A stretch of 64,000 bases of DNA, taken from an uncultured Microbacterium sp. Lineage in GTDB: Bacteria > Actinomycetota > Actinomycetes > Actinomycetales > Microbacteriaceae. The position numbers were made by a program, and so were the translations under genes. The stretch covers positions 978,259-1,042,258 of the forward strand of contig NZ_CANKZA010000001.1 in the NCBI RefSeq assembly GCF_947488465.1. Reading direction: 5' to 3'. Under the pieces are notes generated by a model. The model saw only the letters and a list, made by a program, of their open reading frames with translations, ran no database searches and was not told the DNA's origin. Below are positions 41,946 through 52,222 of this stretch, piece after piece (position 1 is the stretch's first letter; every line of letters begins with the position of its first letter).

Positions 41946-43763
41946 ATGAACCGCGCCACTGTCTCCGCAAAAGACACGATCGACGAGTACCTGGCGCGTG
42001 CGGATTGGCGGGTGAACGCGAATGCGAACCAGGGCTATTCGCTCGGCGGGATGATCCTGAACTCCGCCGGCAAGCTCATCGCGAATTACTGGCTGAACGA
42101 GGTCTACTCCGCGGCGACGGGTGACGCCCACCGCGAGGGCGATATCCACATCCACGACCTCGACATGTTCGCCGGGTACTGCGCGGGCTGGTCGCTGCGC
42201 ATGGTCCTCGAGCAAGGGTTCAATGGCGTCGCCGGCAAGATCGCGTCCCAGCCGCCCGCACACTTCTCCAGCGCGCTGGGCCAGCTCGTGAACTTCCTCG
42301 GGACTCTGCAGAACGAGTGGGCCGGTGCGCAGGCCTTCAGCTCGTTCGACACCTACCTGGCGCCCTACGTTCGCCGTGACAACCTGTCTCTCGACCAGGT
42401 CCGTCAGGCAATGCAGGAGTTCATCTTCAACCTCAACGTCCCGTCCCGCTGGGGTACGCAGACGCCGTTCACGAATCTCACGTTCGACTGGGTGTGCCCC
42501 GACGACCTGCGCGAGCAGCATCCACTCGTCGCGGGCGAGGTACAACCCTTCACCTACGGCGACCTCGCGCCCGAGATGGCGATGATCAATCGCGCGTTCA
42601 TCGAGGTGCTGTCCACCGGCGATGCCGACGGGCGCGCCTTCACGTTCCCCATCCCGACCTACAACATCACGAAGGACTTCGACTGGGAGGGCGAGAACGT
42701 CGAGGCCTTGTTCGGTATGACGGCGAAGTACGGTCTCCCCTACTTCCAGAACTTCGTGAACTCCGACCTCGATCCACACATGATCCGATCGATGTGTTGC
42801 CGTCTCCAGCTCGATCTCACCGAGCTACTGAAACGCGGAAACGGACTGTTCGGCTCGGCGGAGCAGACCGGCTCGGTCGGTGTCGTCACGATCAACTGCG
42901 CGCGTCTCGGATTCGTGCACTCCGCGGATGAGCAGGCCGCGCTCGACCGGCTCGATGAATTGCTCCTGCTCGCCCGCGACAGCCTCGAAGCTAAACGCAT
43001 GATCATCGATCAGCACATCGAGGCGGGCCTCTTCCCCTACACGAAGCGCTATCTCGGCACTCTCGACAACCACTTCTCGACGATCGGGGTCAACGGCGTC
43101 AACGAGTACGTCCGCAACCTCACCCGCGGCGAGGACGACATCACCACGGATCGAGGTTTCGCCCTCGCAGAGCGCCTCCTCGACCACGTGCGTGCGCACA
43201 TGGTGACCTTCCAGGAGCAGACCGGGCACATGTTCAACCTCGAAGCGAGTCCGGCGGAGGGGGCGACCTATCGCTTCGCGAAAGAGGACATCGCTCGTTT
43301 CGACGGCATCCGTCATGCGGGGACCGCAATGAATCCGTACTACACGAACTCATCCCAGCTGCCCGTCGGGTTCACGGCCGATCCGTTCCAGGCGATGGCC
43401 ATGCAGGAACCGTTGCAGCAGAAGTACACCGGCGGAACGGTGCTGCACCTGTACCTCGGTGCCGCGATGCCCTCGGCGGCGGCGTGCCGCGATCTCGTTC
43501 GTCGGTCCCTCGAGCGGTTCCGCTTGCCGTACATCACCATCACCCCGACCTTCTCGATCTGTCCGCAGCACGGATACCGCTCCGGCGAGCACGCGACATG
43601 CCCCGACTGCGGCGCGGAGTGCGAGGTGTGGACCCGCGTGATGGGTTACTTCCGGCCCATCGCCAGCTTCAACATCGGCAAGAAGGGCGAAGCTCAAGAG
43701 CGCACGTATTTCACGGCTGCACAGGAGGAGTCATGCCCCGCATCGCTTCAGCCCACGAACTGA
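41946..43763 (+). CDS. nrdD: Anaerobic ribonucleoside-triphosphate reductase, 605 aa
   Basis: Glycyl-radical enzyme: the C-terminal RVMGYFRP carries the radical glycine, and ICPQHGY...CPDCG supplies the four zinc cysteines. The body has IPTYNITKDFDW and the HIHDLD block of NrdD. It is shorter than E. coli NrdD because it starts directly with the catalytic domain and lacks the ATP cone, so allosteric activity control differs. It makes dNTPs without oxygen in a largely aerobic lineage. GAGAGGA precedes ATG 41946, and NrdR boxes lie just upstream. Overlaps nrdG by 31 bp. Confidence 0.92.
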   Translation: MNRATVSAKDTIDEYLARADWRVNANANQGYSLGGMILNSAGKLIANYWLNEVYSAATGDAHREGDIHIHDLDMFAGYCAGWSLRMVLEQGFNGVAGKIASQPPAHFSSALGQLVNFLGTLQNEWAGAQAFSSFDTYLAPYVRRDNLSLDQVRQAMQEFIFNLNVPSRWGTQTPFTNLTFDWVCPDDLREQHPLVAGEVQPFTYGDLAPEMAMINRAFIEVLSTGDADGRAFTFPIPTYNITKDFDWEGENVEALFGMTAKYGLPYFQNFVNSDLDPHMIRSMCCRLQLDLTELLKRGNGLFGSAEQTGSVGVVTINCARLGFVHSADEQAALDRLDELLLLARDSLEAKRMIIDQHIEAGLFPYTKRYLGTLDNHFSTIGVNGVNEYVRNLTRGEDDITTDRGFALAERLLDHVRAHMVTFQEQTGHMFNLEASPAEGATYRFAKEDIARFDGIRHAGTAMNPYYTNSSQLPVGFTADPFQAMAMQEPLQQKYTGGTVLHLYLGAAMPSAAACRDLVRRSLERFRLPYITITPTFSICPQHGYRSGEHATCPDCGAECEVWTRVMGYFRPIASFNIGKKGEAQERTYFTAAQEESCPASLQPTN

Positions 43764-44464
43764 ACATCGCCGGCGTCACCGCGTTCTCGACGGTCGATTG
43801 GCCGGACATGCTCGCCGCGACGGTCTTCCTGCAGGGCTGTCCGTGGAACTGCTTCTATTGCCACAATCCGGCCCTGATCGATCCCCGCGCAGACGGGGCG
43901 ATCGCGTGGAGCGACGTCGTCGACCTCTTGTGCGACCGCATCGGGCTACTGGATGCGGTCGTCTTCTCCGGCGGGGAACCGACCCTGCAGCGGGCGCTCG
44001 TGCCCGCGATGGACATGGCTCGAGCCCTCGGGTTCCGCGTCGGATTGCATACGGCGGGCGCCTACCCCGGCCTACTCGCGCAGGCGCTGCCGCACGTGGA
44101 CTGGGTCGGGCTCGACATCAAGGCACTCCCCGACGACTACACCGTCGTGACGGGTGCGTCGCCGAGCGCCGCGCACGCGTGGCGGTCGCTCGAACTCGTC
44201 CTGGGCAACCGCATGCTGCGCGCAGCGACCGACCGGCCGCTGGAGGTCGAGGTGCGAACGACCGTGCATCCCGCGGCGATCGACGACACGCGCCTGCGCG
44301 AACTCGGATGCCGCCTCGCCGACGCCGGCGTGGATGCCTGGGCGGTGCAGCGGTTCCGCGAGACCGGAACCCGGCATCCACTCCCCCGGGTCGATGACAC
44401 CGCGGCCGCGCTGCGCCTGGACGACCTACCCACCGAGCGCTTCCGCTCGTTGGTCGTTCGCTGA
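43733..44464 (+). CDS. nrdG: Anaerobic RNR activating radical-SAM enzyme, 243 aa
   Basis: CPWNCFYCHNP (CX3CX2C) binds the 4Fe-4S cluster, and VVFSGGEPTLQ is the GGE motif that binds S-adenosylmethionine. It generates the glycyl radical on NrdD. AGGAGG lies 5 nt before ATG 43733, within the 3' end of nrdD, so the two are coupled. Length is typical of the actinobacterial NrdG type. Confidence 0.9.
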   Translation: MPRIASAHELNIAGVTAFSTVDWPDMLAATVFLQGCPWNCFYCHNPALIDPRADGAIAWSDVVDLLCDRIGLLDAVVFSGGEPTLQRALVPAMDMARALGFRVGLHTAGAYPGLLAQALPHVDWVGLDIKALPDDYTVVTGASPSAAHAWRSLELVLGNRMLRAATDRPLEVEVRTTVHPAAIDDTRLRELGCRLADAGVDAWAVQRFRETGTRHPLPRVDDTAAALRLDDLPTERFRSLVVR

Positions 44465-44468
44465 CGGC

Positions 44469-44560
44469 CCGTATTCAGTCTGCGCGTGTCAGCCGGCCCC
44501 GCTGGGGCCCGCAATCACGCCCGACGCAGCTGGAGCAATGTCCACGCAGACTGAATACGG
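44469..44560. repeat. Inverted repeat between nrdG and der, likely two-way terminator
   Basis: Perfect 16-bp arms, CCGTATTCAGTCTGCG (44469–44484) and its complement (44545–44560), enclose 60 bp with an inner GC-rich hairpin (GGCCCCGCTGGGGCC). It sits between convergent genes. Confidence 0.6.
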
Positions 44561-44608
44561 ACCAGCCGGCTGATCCGCCGACGCCGGAAGGCGCTCCGGC
44601 GGCCGCGG

Positions 44609-46132
44609 TCAGCGCTGGCGCTTTTCGCGCACGCGCATGTTCGTGACGATCGGGGTGCCCTCGAAGCCGAAGATCTCGCGCAGACGCCGCTGGATGAACC
44701 GGCGGTAGCCCGGGTCGAGGAATCCGGTCGTGAACAGCACGAAGGTCGGCGGGCGCGTCGAGGCCTGTGTGCCGAACAGGATGCGGGGCTGCTTGCCGCC
44801 GCGCAGCGGATGCGGGTGCTCGGCGACGAGCTCGGCCAGGAAGGCGTTGAATTTGCCGGTGGGGATCCGCTGATCCCACGACTCGAGCGCGGTCTCAAGC
44901 GCCGGCACGAGCTTGTCGAGATGGCGACCGGTGCGGGCGGAGATGTTCACGCGTGGAGCCCACGTCACATGCGCGAGGTCCTGCTCGATCTCGCGCTCGA
45001 GGTAGCGGCGACGGTCGGCGTTCTCCATGTCGTCGTCGTTCAGACGATCCCACTTGTTGAACGCGAGGACGAGCGCACGGCCCGACTCCAGCACCAGGTC
45101 GATGATGTTGAGATCCTGCACGCTGATCGACTGCGACACGTCGAGGACGACCACCGCAACCTCAGCTTTCTCGAGAGCGGCCGAGGTGCGCAGCGATGCG
45201 TAGAAATCCGCGCCCTGTTGCAGGTGCACACGGCGACGGATGCCGGCGGTGTCGACGAAGCGCCAGAGCTTGCCACCGAGGTCGACAAGCTCATCGACCG
45301 GGTCACGGGTCGTGCCCGCGAGCTCATTGACGACAACGCGCTCTTCTCCGGCGGCCTTGTTCAGCAGCGACGACTTTCCGACGTTCGGGCGCCCGAGGAT
45401 CGCGACGCGACGCGGTCCACCGATCTCGTTGCCGGCGACGGCCGACACCTCGGGAAGGACCTTCATGACTTCGTCCAGGAGGTCCGCGACACCACGGCCG
45501 TGAATTGCCGACACCGGGTGCGGCTCACCGAGTCCCAGACTCCACAGCGCGGCAGCTTCCGGCTCGTGACGCGCATCGTCGACCTTGTTGGCGATCAAGA
45601 AGACCGGCTTGTCGGAGGTGCGCAGCATCCGCACGACAGCCTCGTCGGTCGCCGTGGCGCCGACCATCGCGTCGACGACGAACAGCACGACGTCGCACAG
45701 TTCGATCGCCACCTCGGCCTGGGCTGCGACAGAGCGGTCGATACCGCGGGCATCCGGCTCCCACCCGCCCGTGTCGACGAGCGTGAAGCGGCGCTCCATC
45801 CACTCACCCTTGTAGGTGACGCGGTCCCGGGTGACGCCCGGGGTGTCTTCGACGACGGCCTCGCGGCGACCGAGGATGCGGTTGACGAGAGCGGACTTGC
45901 CGACGTTCGGCCGTCCGACGATCGCGATGACCGGTAGCGCCGGCAGCACCTCGTACCCGTCCTCGTCGCCGTCGAACCCCTGGAGCAGGTCGGCGTCTTC
46001 CTCGTCGAGCTCATAGTCGGCGAGCGAGGCCCGCAGGCCCGCCGCCCGCTGTTCGGCGAGTTCCTCGTCGAGGTTCGCGAGCTTCTCTTCCAGACGGTCG
46101 GGGCCGCCTTCGTATTCGTCTTCGGCGCTCAT
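44609..46132 (-). CDS. der: Ribosome-biogenesis GTPase Der, 507 aa
   Basis: Two tandem GTPase domains: [14 protein letters not shown] with DTGGWE, and [14 protein letters not shown] with DTAGIRR and NKWDRL, then the C-terminal KH-like domain. An acidic N-terminal extension of ~65 residues precedes the first domain, as in other actinobacterial Der proteins. Needed for 50S assembly. Overlaps cmk by ATGA. Confidence 0.95.
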   Translation of the reverse strand: MSAEDEYEGGPDRLEEKLANLDEELAEQRAAGLRASLADYELDEEDADLLQGFDGDEDGYEVLPALPVIAIVGRPNVGKSALVNRILGRREAVVEDTPGVTRDRVTYKGEWMERRFTLVDTGGWEPDARGIDRSVAAQAEVAIELCDVVLFVVDAMVGATATDEAVVRMLRTSDKPVFLIANKVDDARHEPEAAALWSLGLGEPHPVSAIHGRGVADLLDEVMKVLPEVSAVAGNEIGGPRRVAILGRPNVGKSSLLNKAAGEERVVVNELAGTTRDPVDELVDLGGKLWRFVDTAGIRRRVHLQQGADFYASLRTSAALEKAEVAVVVLDVSQSISVQDLNIIDLVLESGRALVLAFNKWDRLNDDDMENADRRRYLEREIEQDLAHVTWAPRVNISARTGRHLDKLVPALETALESWDQRIPTGKFNAFLAELVAEHPHPLRGGKQPRILFGTQASTRPPTFVLFTTGFLDPGYRRFIQRRLREIFGFEGTPIVTNMRVREKRQR

Positions 46133-46827
46133 GCGGCCGCTCCTGTCGCTGCACGGATGACGTCCAGGACGCCCTCCACGGTCTGTGTGAAATCGAGTTC
46201 GGTCGAATCGACCACGCGCACGCCCTCGGCGGCGGTGAGAAAGTCGACGACCTGGCTGTCTGCCGCGTCGCGGCGGTGCAGGGCGTCCGCGACGGTCGCG
46301 GCATCCTGCGTGGAAACTTCGGCGCTGCGTCGCGCGGCGCGCACGTCGGGCGCCGCGGTCAGCAGAATGCGTACGGGGGCGTCGGGCGCCACGACGGTCG
46401 TGATGTCTCGGCCTTCGACGACGACCCCGGGGCGAGCGGATGCCGCCACCAGCGCGCGGAAGACCTCGTTCACCCGCCGTCGCACCGCCGGCACGCGGGC
46501 CACACCACTGACCGCACTCGTGACCCGGGGATCGCGGATCGCGTCAGTGACGTCCGTCTCCCCCACGCGCACCCAGTAGTCGTCGGGATCGAGCGAGATC
46601 GCATAGGGGAAATCGTCGGCCGCGGCCAGAACGACATCGGCATCGCCCGTGTCGGCGCCTCGCTCGAGCACGTGCCACGCCAGGGCACGGTAGGCGGCTC
46701 CGGTGTCGAGGTAGCCGTAGCCGAGCCGCCGGGCGACCTCTTTCGAGACGCTCGACTTGCCGCTACCGGCGGGTCCGTCGACGGCGATGGTGATCACACC
46801 GGTCCCGGAGCGTGTCGAAGTGTTCAT
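46129..46827 (-). CDS. cmk: Cytidylate kinase, 232 aa
   Basis: [38 protein letters not shown] has the P-loop and the CMP-kinase-specific [17 protein letters not shown] and the [15 protein letters not shown] block follow. Phosphorylates CMP and dCMP. Coupled to tyrA upstream and der downstream by ATGA overlaps. Confidence 0.93.
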   Translation of the reverse strand: MNTSTRSGTGVITIAVDGPAGSGKSSVSKEVARRLGYGYLDTGAAYRALAWHVLERGADTGDADVVLAAADDFPYAISLDPDDYWVRVGETDVTDAIRDPRVTSAVSGVARVPAVRRRVNEVFRALVAASARPGVVVEGRDITTVVAPDAPVRILLTAAPDVRAARRSAEVSTQDAATVADALHRRDAADSQVVDFLTAAEGVRVVDSTELDFTQTVEGVLDVIRAATGAAA

Positions 46828-47945
46828 GTCGGGATGCTCGCGATCTTCCAGCCGCGCACGGTGAGGCCGTCGACGGCCTGGCGCACGGCACCGGGGATGA
46901 CGCTGATTTCGGCCAGGCCGAACTGTGCGCCGGGAGAATGCTCGAGCCGGAGGTCTTCGACGTTGACGGCGAGTTCACCGAGATCGCCGAACAGGCGGCC
47001 CAGCTGACCGGGGGTGTCATCGACCATGACGACGACGTGCTCGAACCGGCGGTTCTGACCGTGCTTGCCGGGAAGGCGGTCGACGCCGTCGTTGCCGCGT
47101 CGGATCGTGTCGGCGAGGGCGCGCCGCGCACCGGGCGTTTCGGGATCGCGGAGGGCACCCGCGACCGTGTGCAGATCATCGGCGAGGGCGGCCAGCACAT
47201 CCCCCACCGGGCCGGCGTTGGCCCCGAGAATCTGCACCCACAGTTCCGGGGCGGAGGCGGCGATGCGAGTCGTGTCGCGCGCCCCCTGTCCGACGAGGCG
47301 GAGCGACCCTTCGGGCGCGTCGGCGAAGCGGGCCGCGAGGAGCGATGCCACCAGCTGCGGCGCGTGGGAGACGAGCGCGACCGAACGATCGTGCTCCTCG
47401 GGGGTCATTTCGATCGGCGTCGCCCCGAGATCGAGCGCCAGCGCTTCGACCAGGGCGAGATCGGCGGCCGGAGTCTCTTCATCGCGGCACACGACCCACG
47501 GGCGCCCGACGAAGATGTCGGCGCGGGCCGAGATGGCGCCGCCGCGTTCGCGGCCCGCCATCGGGTGCGAACCGATGTAGTGAGTGAGGTCGAGTCCGCG
47601 GCGCTGCAGCTCGTGGAGAGGCTCGAGCTTGACGCTCGCGACGTCGGTGACGACCGCATCCGGAAACGCCGTGAGCTCGCGCTCGATGACATCCGCGGTG
47701 ACGTCCGGCGGGACGGCCACCACGATCAACCTCGGTTGATCGTCCTCTGCGGCTGCGCGGCCGGCCCCGTAGTCGATCGCGAGACGCAGCTGCGCGGGCG
47801 AGGCATCGGTCAGGATGACGTCAACGCCGAGCGCAGTGAGTGCATGCCCGATGCTCGCGCCGAGCAAGCCCGCCCCCACGACGCGTACGCTCCCGGTGAC
47901 GCGTGCCGCGCGGGCGCGCGCCGGGGCACGGGTCGTGTCGGTCAC
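46824..47945 (-). CDS. tyrA: Prephenate dehydrogenase with C-terminal ACT-like domain, 373 aa
   Basis: The N-terminal NADP-binding [27 protein letters not shown] (catalytic His) and the helical dimer domain ([12 protein letters not shown]) identify TyrA, which makes 4-hydroxyphenylpyruvate for tyrosine. The C-terminal ~75 residues ([22 protein letters not shown]) form an ACT-like regulatory domain, probably for tyrosine feedback. GTG start at 47945. Confidence 0.88.
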   Translation of the reverse strand: MTDTTRAPARARAARVTGSVRVVGAGLLGASIGHALTALGVDVILTDASPAQLRLAIDYGAGRAAAEDDQPRLIVVAVPPDVTADVIERELTAFPDAVVTDVASVKLEPLHELQRRGLDLTHYIGSHPMAGRERGGAISARADIFVGRPWVVCRDEETPAADLALVEALALDLGATPIEMTPEEHDRSVALVSHAPQLVASLLAARFADAPEGSLRLVGQGARDTTRIAASAPELWVQILGANAGPVGDVLAALADDLHTVAGALRDPETPGARRALADTIRRGNDGVDRLPGKHGQNRRFEHVVVMVDDTPGQLGRLFGDLGELAVNVEDLRLEHSPGAQFGLAEISVIPGAVRQAVDGLTVRGWKIASIPT

Positions 47946-47972
47946 GGGTATCTCCGGTCATCCGTCTGTGGC

Positions 47973-48761
47973 TCAGTGATCGGCGGCCGGCTCATCCGGC
48001 TCGGCGGCATCACGGCGCGAAAGAGTGAGCAATGCGCCACGTTCCACTGTAGTCAATTCACGGGCGCGGCCCGCTGGGAGCGTCCCCAGGTGCAATGGCC
48101 CGAACTGGCGGCGGACGAGGTCGATGACCGGGTGACCGACCTCCGCCATCATCCGGCGCACGATCCGGTTGCGCCCGGAGTGCAGGGTGAGTTCGACCAG
48201 GCTCGTCCCCCCGGCTGCGGAGGCATCGAGCAGACGCGCCTTGTCGGCGGCGATCGGACCGTCCTCGAGCTCGACACCCTTCGTCAGGCGCGCGATCGTC
48301 TGTGGCGACACACGACCGGTGACCTTCGCGATGTAGACCTTCGTGACGCCGAACGACGGATGCGCGAGCACATGTGCCAGGTCGCCGTCGTTCGTCAGCA
48401 CCAACAGCCCGCTGGTCTCGGCATCCAACCGGCCGACGTTGTACAGCCGCTCCGGCCAGTCCTGCGTGAAGCGGCGGAGGTCGGGACGCCCCTGCTCATC
48501 CTTCATCGTCGACACGACACCGGTCGGCTTGTTCAGCACGACATACCGCTTCGTGGCGTCGAGCTGGATCGCGGTGCCGTCGACGTCGACGAGGTCGGAT
48601 GCCGGGTCGATCCGGGAGCCGAGCTCGGTGACGACCCGGCCGTTGACCCGCACGCGCCCCTCGGCGATGTACTGCTCGCAGACGCGCCGCGATGCAACAC
48701 CCGCATTCGCGAGGACCTTCTGCAGGCGCACGCCCTCGGTGTCGCGTTCGTCTTCCGTCAT
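47973..48761 (-). CDS. rluB: 23S rRNA pseudouridine synthase (RluB family), 262 aa
   Basis: S4 domain at the N-terminus (VRLQKVLANAGVASRRVCEQYIAEGRVRVNG), then the synthase core with YNVGRLDAETSGLLVLTNDG, where the Asp is catalytic, and GRNRIVRRMMAEVGHPV. Family length. Coupled to scpB by ATGA. Confidence 0.92.
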   Translation of the reverse strand: MTEDERDTEGVRLQKVLANAGVASRRVCEQYIAEGRVRVNGRVVTELGSRIDPASDLVDVDGTAIQLDATKRYVVLNKPTGVVSTMKDEQGRPDLRRFTQDWPERLYNVGRLDAETSGLLVLTNDGDLAHVLAHPSFGVTKVYIAKVTGRVSPQTIARLTKGVELEDGPIAADKARLLDASAAGGTSLVELTLHSGRNRIVRRMMAEVGHPVIDLVRRQFGPLHLGTLPAGRARELTTVERGALLTLSRRDAAEPDEPAADH

Positions 48762-49387
48762 CGCAGAACCTCCGTGTCGAACCCGGCTGAGCCGTCATCG
48801 AGCAGCGGCGCAATGTGCGGCAGCTCGTCGAGCGAGTTGATCCCGAGGTTGACGAGGAGCGCATCGGTCGTGCCGTAGTTGATCGCTCCCGTCTCGGGAT
48901 CGGTGAACAATTCGGTGATCAGCCCGCGTGCGACGAGCGTGCGCACGACCGAGTCGACGTTGACGGCGCGGATCGAGGCCACTTGACTGCGCGTCACGGG
49001 CTGCTTGTAGGCGATCACCGCGAGGGTCTCCAGCGCCGCCTGCGACAGCCGCGACGGTGCCTGCGAGTTCACGAATTCCGACACGACGTCGTCGTACTCT
49101 TCGCGGACGTAGAGGCGCCACCCGCCGCCCACTTCGCGCAACTCGAACCCGCGGCGCGGGCCGCCGGTCACGCCGTCGAAGTCGGCGACGAGCGCGTGGA
49201 TCGCCTTGCGCACGGCGGGCACCGGTGCCGCCACGGCGGCGGCGAGCGCGACGAGGCTCTGCGGCTCGTCCACGATCAGCAGGATCGCCTCGAGGCGTCG
49301 CGCAACATCGATCGGATCACTCGATCGCTGGGGCGCATCAGCCTCGGTCACCTCACTGCGCGCGGGTGTCGAAAGGTCATCGGTCAT
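48758..49387 (-). CDS. scpB: Segregation and condensation protein B, 209 aa
   Basis: Two winged-helix units; LSQAALETLAVIAYKQPVTRSQVASIRAVNVDSVVRTLVARGLI is the conserved ScpB core. A ScpA partner and SMC kleisin-complex subunit. Overlaps scpA by 11 bp and rluB by 4. Confidence 0.92.
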   Translation of the reverse strand: MTDDLSTPARSEVTEADAPQRSSDPIDVARRLEAILLIVDEPQSLVALAAAVAAPVPAVRKAIHALVADFDGVTGGPRRGFELREVGGGWRLYVREEYDDVVSEFVNSQAPSRLSQAALETLAVIAYKQPVTRSQVASIRAVNVDSVVRTLVARGLITELFTDPETGAINYGTTDALLVNLGINSLDELPHIAPLLDDGSAGFDTEVLR

Positions 49388-50216
49388 AGTCGGCTCCCAG
49401 GGTGGCGAGGTTCTCTTCGGACCAGCGTTCGGCGGTCCAGCGCAAGGTCAGCTCGCCGAGGGGTTCGAGCTGTTCGAACGAGAGCGCCGCGTGGCGGTAG
49501 AGCTCCAGCACCGCCAGGAATCGGGCAACGACGATGCCGGATTGCGCGACTCCCGCGACCAGTTCACGGAAGTTGAGGGTACCGGCATCCCGCAGGAGCG
49601 TGACGACGATCGCCGCCTGCTCACGGATCGAGACCAGCGGCGCGTGCAAGTGGTCGAGCCCGACGTGCGGGATCTCCTTCGGCGCGAATGCCAGCAGAGC
49701 GATCGCCGCGAAGTCGTCGGCCGACAGCGTCCAGACGAGTTCCGGCACTGCACGGCGATACTTCTCATCGAGCCGCACCGAGCGCGTGTGTCGCCGGTCT
49801 TCGCGCTGCAGGCAGCGGGAAAACCACGCCGACACCTCCTTGAACGCGCGGTACTGCAGCAGGCGGGCGAACAGCAGGTCGCGCGCTTCGAGCAACGCGA
49901 CCGATTCGGCATCGACCAGTTCACCCTGGGGCAAGAGCCCCGCGACTTTCATATCGAGGAGGGTCACCGCAACCACGAGGAACTCCGACGCCTGCTCGAG
50001 CTCTTCGTCGGCGTCGAGGTTCTTCAGGTAGGCGATGAACTCGTCGGTGACCTTGCTCAGGGCGACTTCGGTGATGTCGAGCTCGTGCTGCGAGATCAGA
50101 CTCAGCAGCAGATCGAACGGCCCGTCGAATCCCGCGAGGGAGACGCGGAAAACGGCGTCGTCGGGCGCCGCGGCCGGCGTGGGATCGGCGTCGGCGGACT
50201 CAGGCGACGGCGCCAC
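49377..50216 (-). CDS. scpA: Segregation and condensation protein A, 279 aa
   Basis: FDGPFDLLLSLISQHELDITEVALSKVTDEFIAYL is the ScpA kleisin N-terminal signature; EQASEFLVVAVTLLDMKVAGLLP follows, and the C-terminal winged helix ends the protein. Bridges SMC heads. Overlaps the parA 3' end by 17 bp. Confidence 0.92.
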   Translation of the reverse strand: MAPSPESADADPTPAAAPDDAVFRVSLAGFDGPFDLLLSLISQHELDITEVALSKVTDEFIAYLKNLDADEELEQASEFLVVAVTLLDMKVAGLLPQGELVDAESVALLEARDLLFARLLQYRAFKEVSAWFSRCLQREDRRHTRSVRLDEKYRRAVPELVWTLSADDFAAIALLAFAPKEIPHVGLDHLHAPLVSIREQAAIVVTLLRDAGTLNFRELVAGVAQSGIVVARFLAVLELYRHAALSFEQLEPLGELTLRWTAERWSEENLATLGADYDR

Positions 50217-51084
50217 GGGCGACCAGCTCCCGCGCCAATCGCAAGTAGGCCTGTGCGGCCGCGTGCTCCGGCGCGAACGTCGTGATGGGAACGCCCGACA
50301 CCGACGCGTCGGGGAACTTCACGGTGCGTCCGATCACGGTCTCCAGCACGTCATCGCCGAACGCGTCGACGACGCGCTCGAGGACCTCACGGGAGTGCAG
50401 CGTGCGCGGGTCGTACATGGTCGCGAGGACACCATCGAGCTCGATCGAGGGGTTGAGGCGATCGCGGACTTTGTCGATCGTCTCGATCAGCAGCGCCACA
50501 CCGCGCAGCGCGAAGAACTCGCACTCGAGGGGAATCAGCACGCCGTGGCTGGCCGTCAGCGCGTTCACGGTGAGCAGTCCGAGCGACGGCTGGCAGTCGA
50601 TGAGGATGACGTCGTAGTCACCGGAGACCTTGCGCAACACGCGCGCGAGGATCGTCTCGCGCGCGACTTCGTTGACCAGGTGCACTTCCGCGGCCGAGAG
50701 GTCGATGTTGGCGGGCAGGATGTCGAGCCCGTCGACCGAGCTGTGCACGATGACGTCACGCGGGTCGCGCTTGGTGTCCAGCAGCAGGTCGTAGATCGTC
50801 GGCACATCGTGCGTCGCGATCCCGAGGCCGGCCGACAGAGCGCCCTGCGGGTCGAAGTCGACCGCGAGGACCTTGCGCCCGTATTGGGCGAGGGATGCCG
50901 CCAGGTTGATCGTCGTGGTGGTCTTGCCCACGCCGCCCTTCTGGTTGCAGAGCGAGATGATCCGCGCGGGGCCGTGCCCGGTCAGGGGCGGCGGGGTGGG
51001 GAAGCCGTGGTACGGACGTCCCGTGGGTCCCATCGGGGTGTCGCCCGTCTGAGCCTTCTTCGTCCCCCGTGCCTTGTCGGTCAC
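50200..51084 (-). CDS. parA: ParA/Soj-family ATPase, 294 aa
   Basis: CNQKGGVGKTTTTINLAASLA is the deviant Walker A of ParA proteins; DFDPQGALSAGLG and DVILIDCQPSLG follow. A low-complexity N-terminal ~45 residues precede the ATPase. It lies beside scpAB in the order usual for actinobacteria and is distinct from the oriC-proximal parA. GTG 51084 with AGGAGAG upstream is preferred to ATG 51129. Confidence 0.88.
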   Translation of the reverse strand: MTDKARGTKKAQTGDTPMGPTGRPYHGFPTPPPLTGHGPARIISLCNQKGGVGKTTTTINLAASLAQYGRKVLAVDFDPQGALSAGLGIATHDVPTIYDLLLDTKRDPRDVIVHSSVDGLDILPANIDLSAAEVHLVNEVARETILARVLRKVSGDYDVILIDCQPSLGLLTVNALTASHGVLIPLECEFFALRGVALLIETIDKVRDRLNPSIELDGVLATMYDPRTLHSREVLERVVDAFGDDVLETVIGRTVKFPDASVSGVPITTFAPEHAAAQAYLRLARELVARGAVA

Positions 51085-51141
51085 CGACTCTCCTGCCTTC
51101 TGCGTTGCGCTCCTGCGATTCTCGCACACCGCTCAGCGACG

Positions 51142-52221
51142 CTACGGGAGACGCGACAGAGTGTCGACACCGACGAGCCCCGTGTGCAGCCCACCGCCGG
51201 CGATCAGCGTCGGAATCGCGACCGTCCGAATGTCGTCTTCCACGACCGTCCGCGTGTGCGCCAGGACACCCGCCACGGCGTCCGAACCCGCGAGCGCATC
51301 GATCGCGGCGATCGCGGCATCGTCGTAGCCCGCTTCCGCCAGCCACGTGTGAAGCTGCTCCCGAGCGGCATCCGCATCCGCGTCGTTCATCCATTCTTGC
51401 CAGCTCGTCCCGCCGGGAGCGTCACCGGTGAACAACTGCTCGAGGATCGCCCAATCCCCCGTCGGTCCCGTGGAGTCGCCGTCAGTAGCCTCGTAGGACT
51501 GCACAGCCGCGAGGTACGAGGCGATCAGCGGCGAGTTCGGGAACTTCGATCCCAGGCTCGAGGAGATCGGGTACGCGAGATAGGTGAGGTTGTGGGTCTT
51601 CGCGAACCCCGACTCGGCCATGTTGCGGAACAGTTCCGCGCAGAATCGGCATCCGGGGTCCAGAACCTCGACCGCGACCGGGAGTCCCGGACGGTAGCCC
51701 CCGAGATAGGTGGCGTTCTCCGGCGCGAAGTCGGCGGCATCCCACGTTTTCATCCGACTGGGGACGGCGGTGATCGTTTCGCCGAGTGAGGAGAACTCGT
51801 TCCCGAACGCGCCGAGCACGTCTCCCCTGGCGAGAGAGTCCCCGAACGTGGGAGTGCCGCCATCGATCGAGCACGACTCGGCGGCGAGCGCGCATGCCTG
51901 CGTGTCTTGCTTGTCGCAGGTGCCGTAGACGAACAGGTTCAGGCCGCTGCGCCCCAGGAGATACAGGCTCACGATGAGGCTCAGCACCATGAGCCACGCG
52001 ACGATCTCGATCGCGACGGATGCCGGCTTCACCCAGCGAGGGTGTCGGATGGCGAGGGGCGCGAGGAGCGAGCTCTTGACGTCCTCCCGGAACGTCGTAT
52101 CGCACGGGCGAAAAGTGATTTTGCGCCAGACGCATCCCCACGCGCGACCGAGGAGCGCGCGGTACTTCGCCGAGACGGCCGACAGAACGAGGACCACGAG
52201 GAACGCAACGACGCAGACCAT
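51142..52221 (-). CDS. Membrane-anchored thioredoxin-fold (DsbA-like) protein, 359 aa
   Basis: One N-terminal helix (~2–20), a second at ~77–97 (IEIVAWLMVLSLIVSLYLLG), then an extracellular domain with DPGCRFCAELFRNMAESG (CxxC active site) and a later cis-Pro-like RTVAIPTLIAGG. Probably a disulfide carrier working with the VKOR protein encoded nearby. ATG 52221 directly follows the stop of the aminotransferase gene. Confidence 0.72.
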   Translation of the reverse strand: MVCVVAFLVVLVLSAVSAKYRALLGRAWGCVWRKITFRPCDTTFREDVKSSLLAPLAIRHPRWVKPASVAIEIVAWLMVLSLIVSLYLLGRSGLNLFVYGTCDKQDTQACALAAESCSIDGGTPTFGDSLARGDVLGAFGNEFSSLGETITAVPSRMKTWDAADFAPENATYLGGYRPGLPVAVEVLDPGCRFCAELFRNMAESGFAKTHNLTYLAYPISSSLGSKFPNSPLIASYLAAVQSYEATDGDSTGPTGDWAILEQLFTGDAPGGTSWQEWMNDADADAAREQLHTWLAEAGYDDAAIAAIDALAGSDAVAGVLAHTRTVVEDDIRTVAIPTLIAGGGLHTGLVGVDTLSRLP

Positions 52222-52222
52222 G

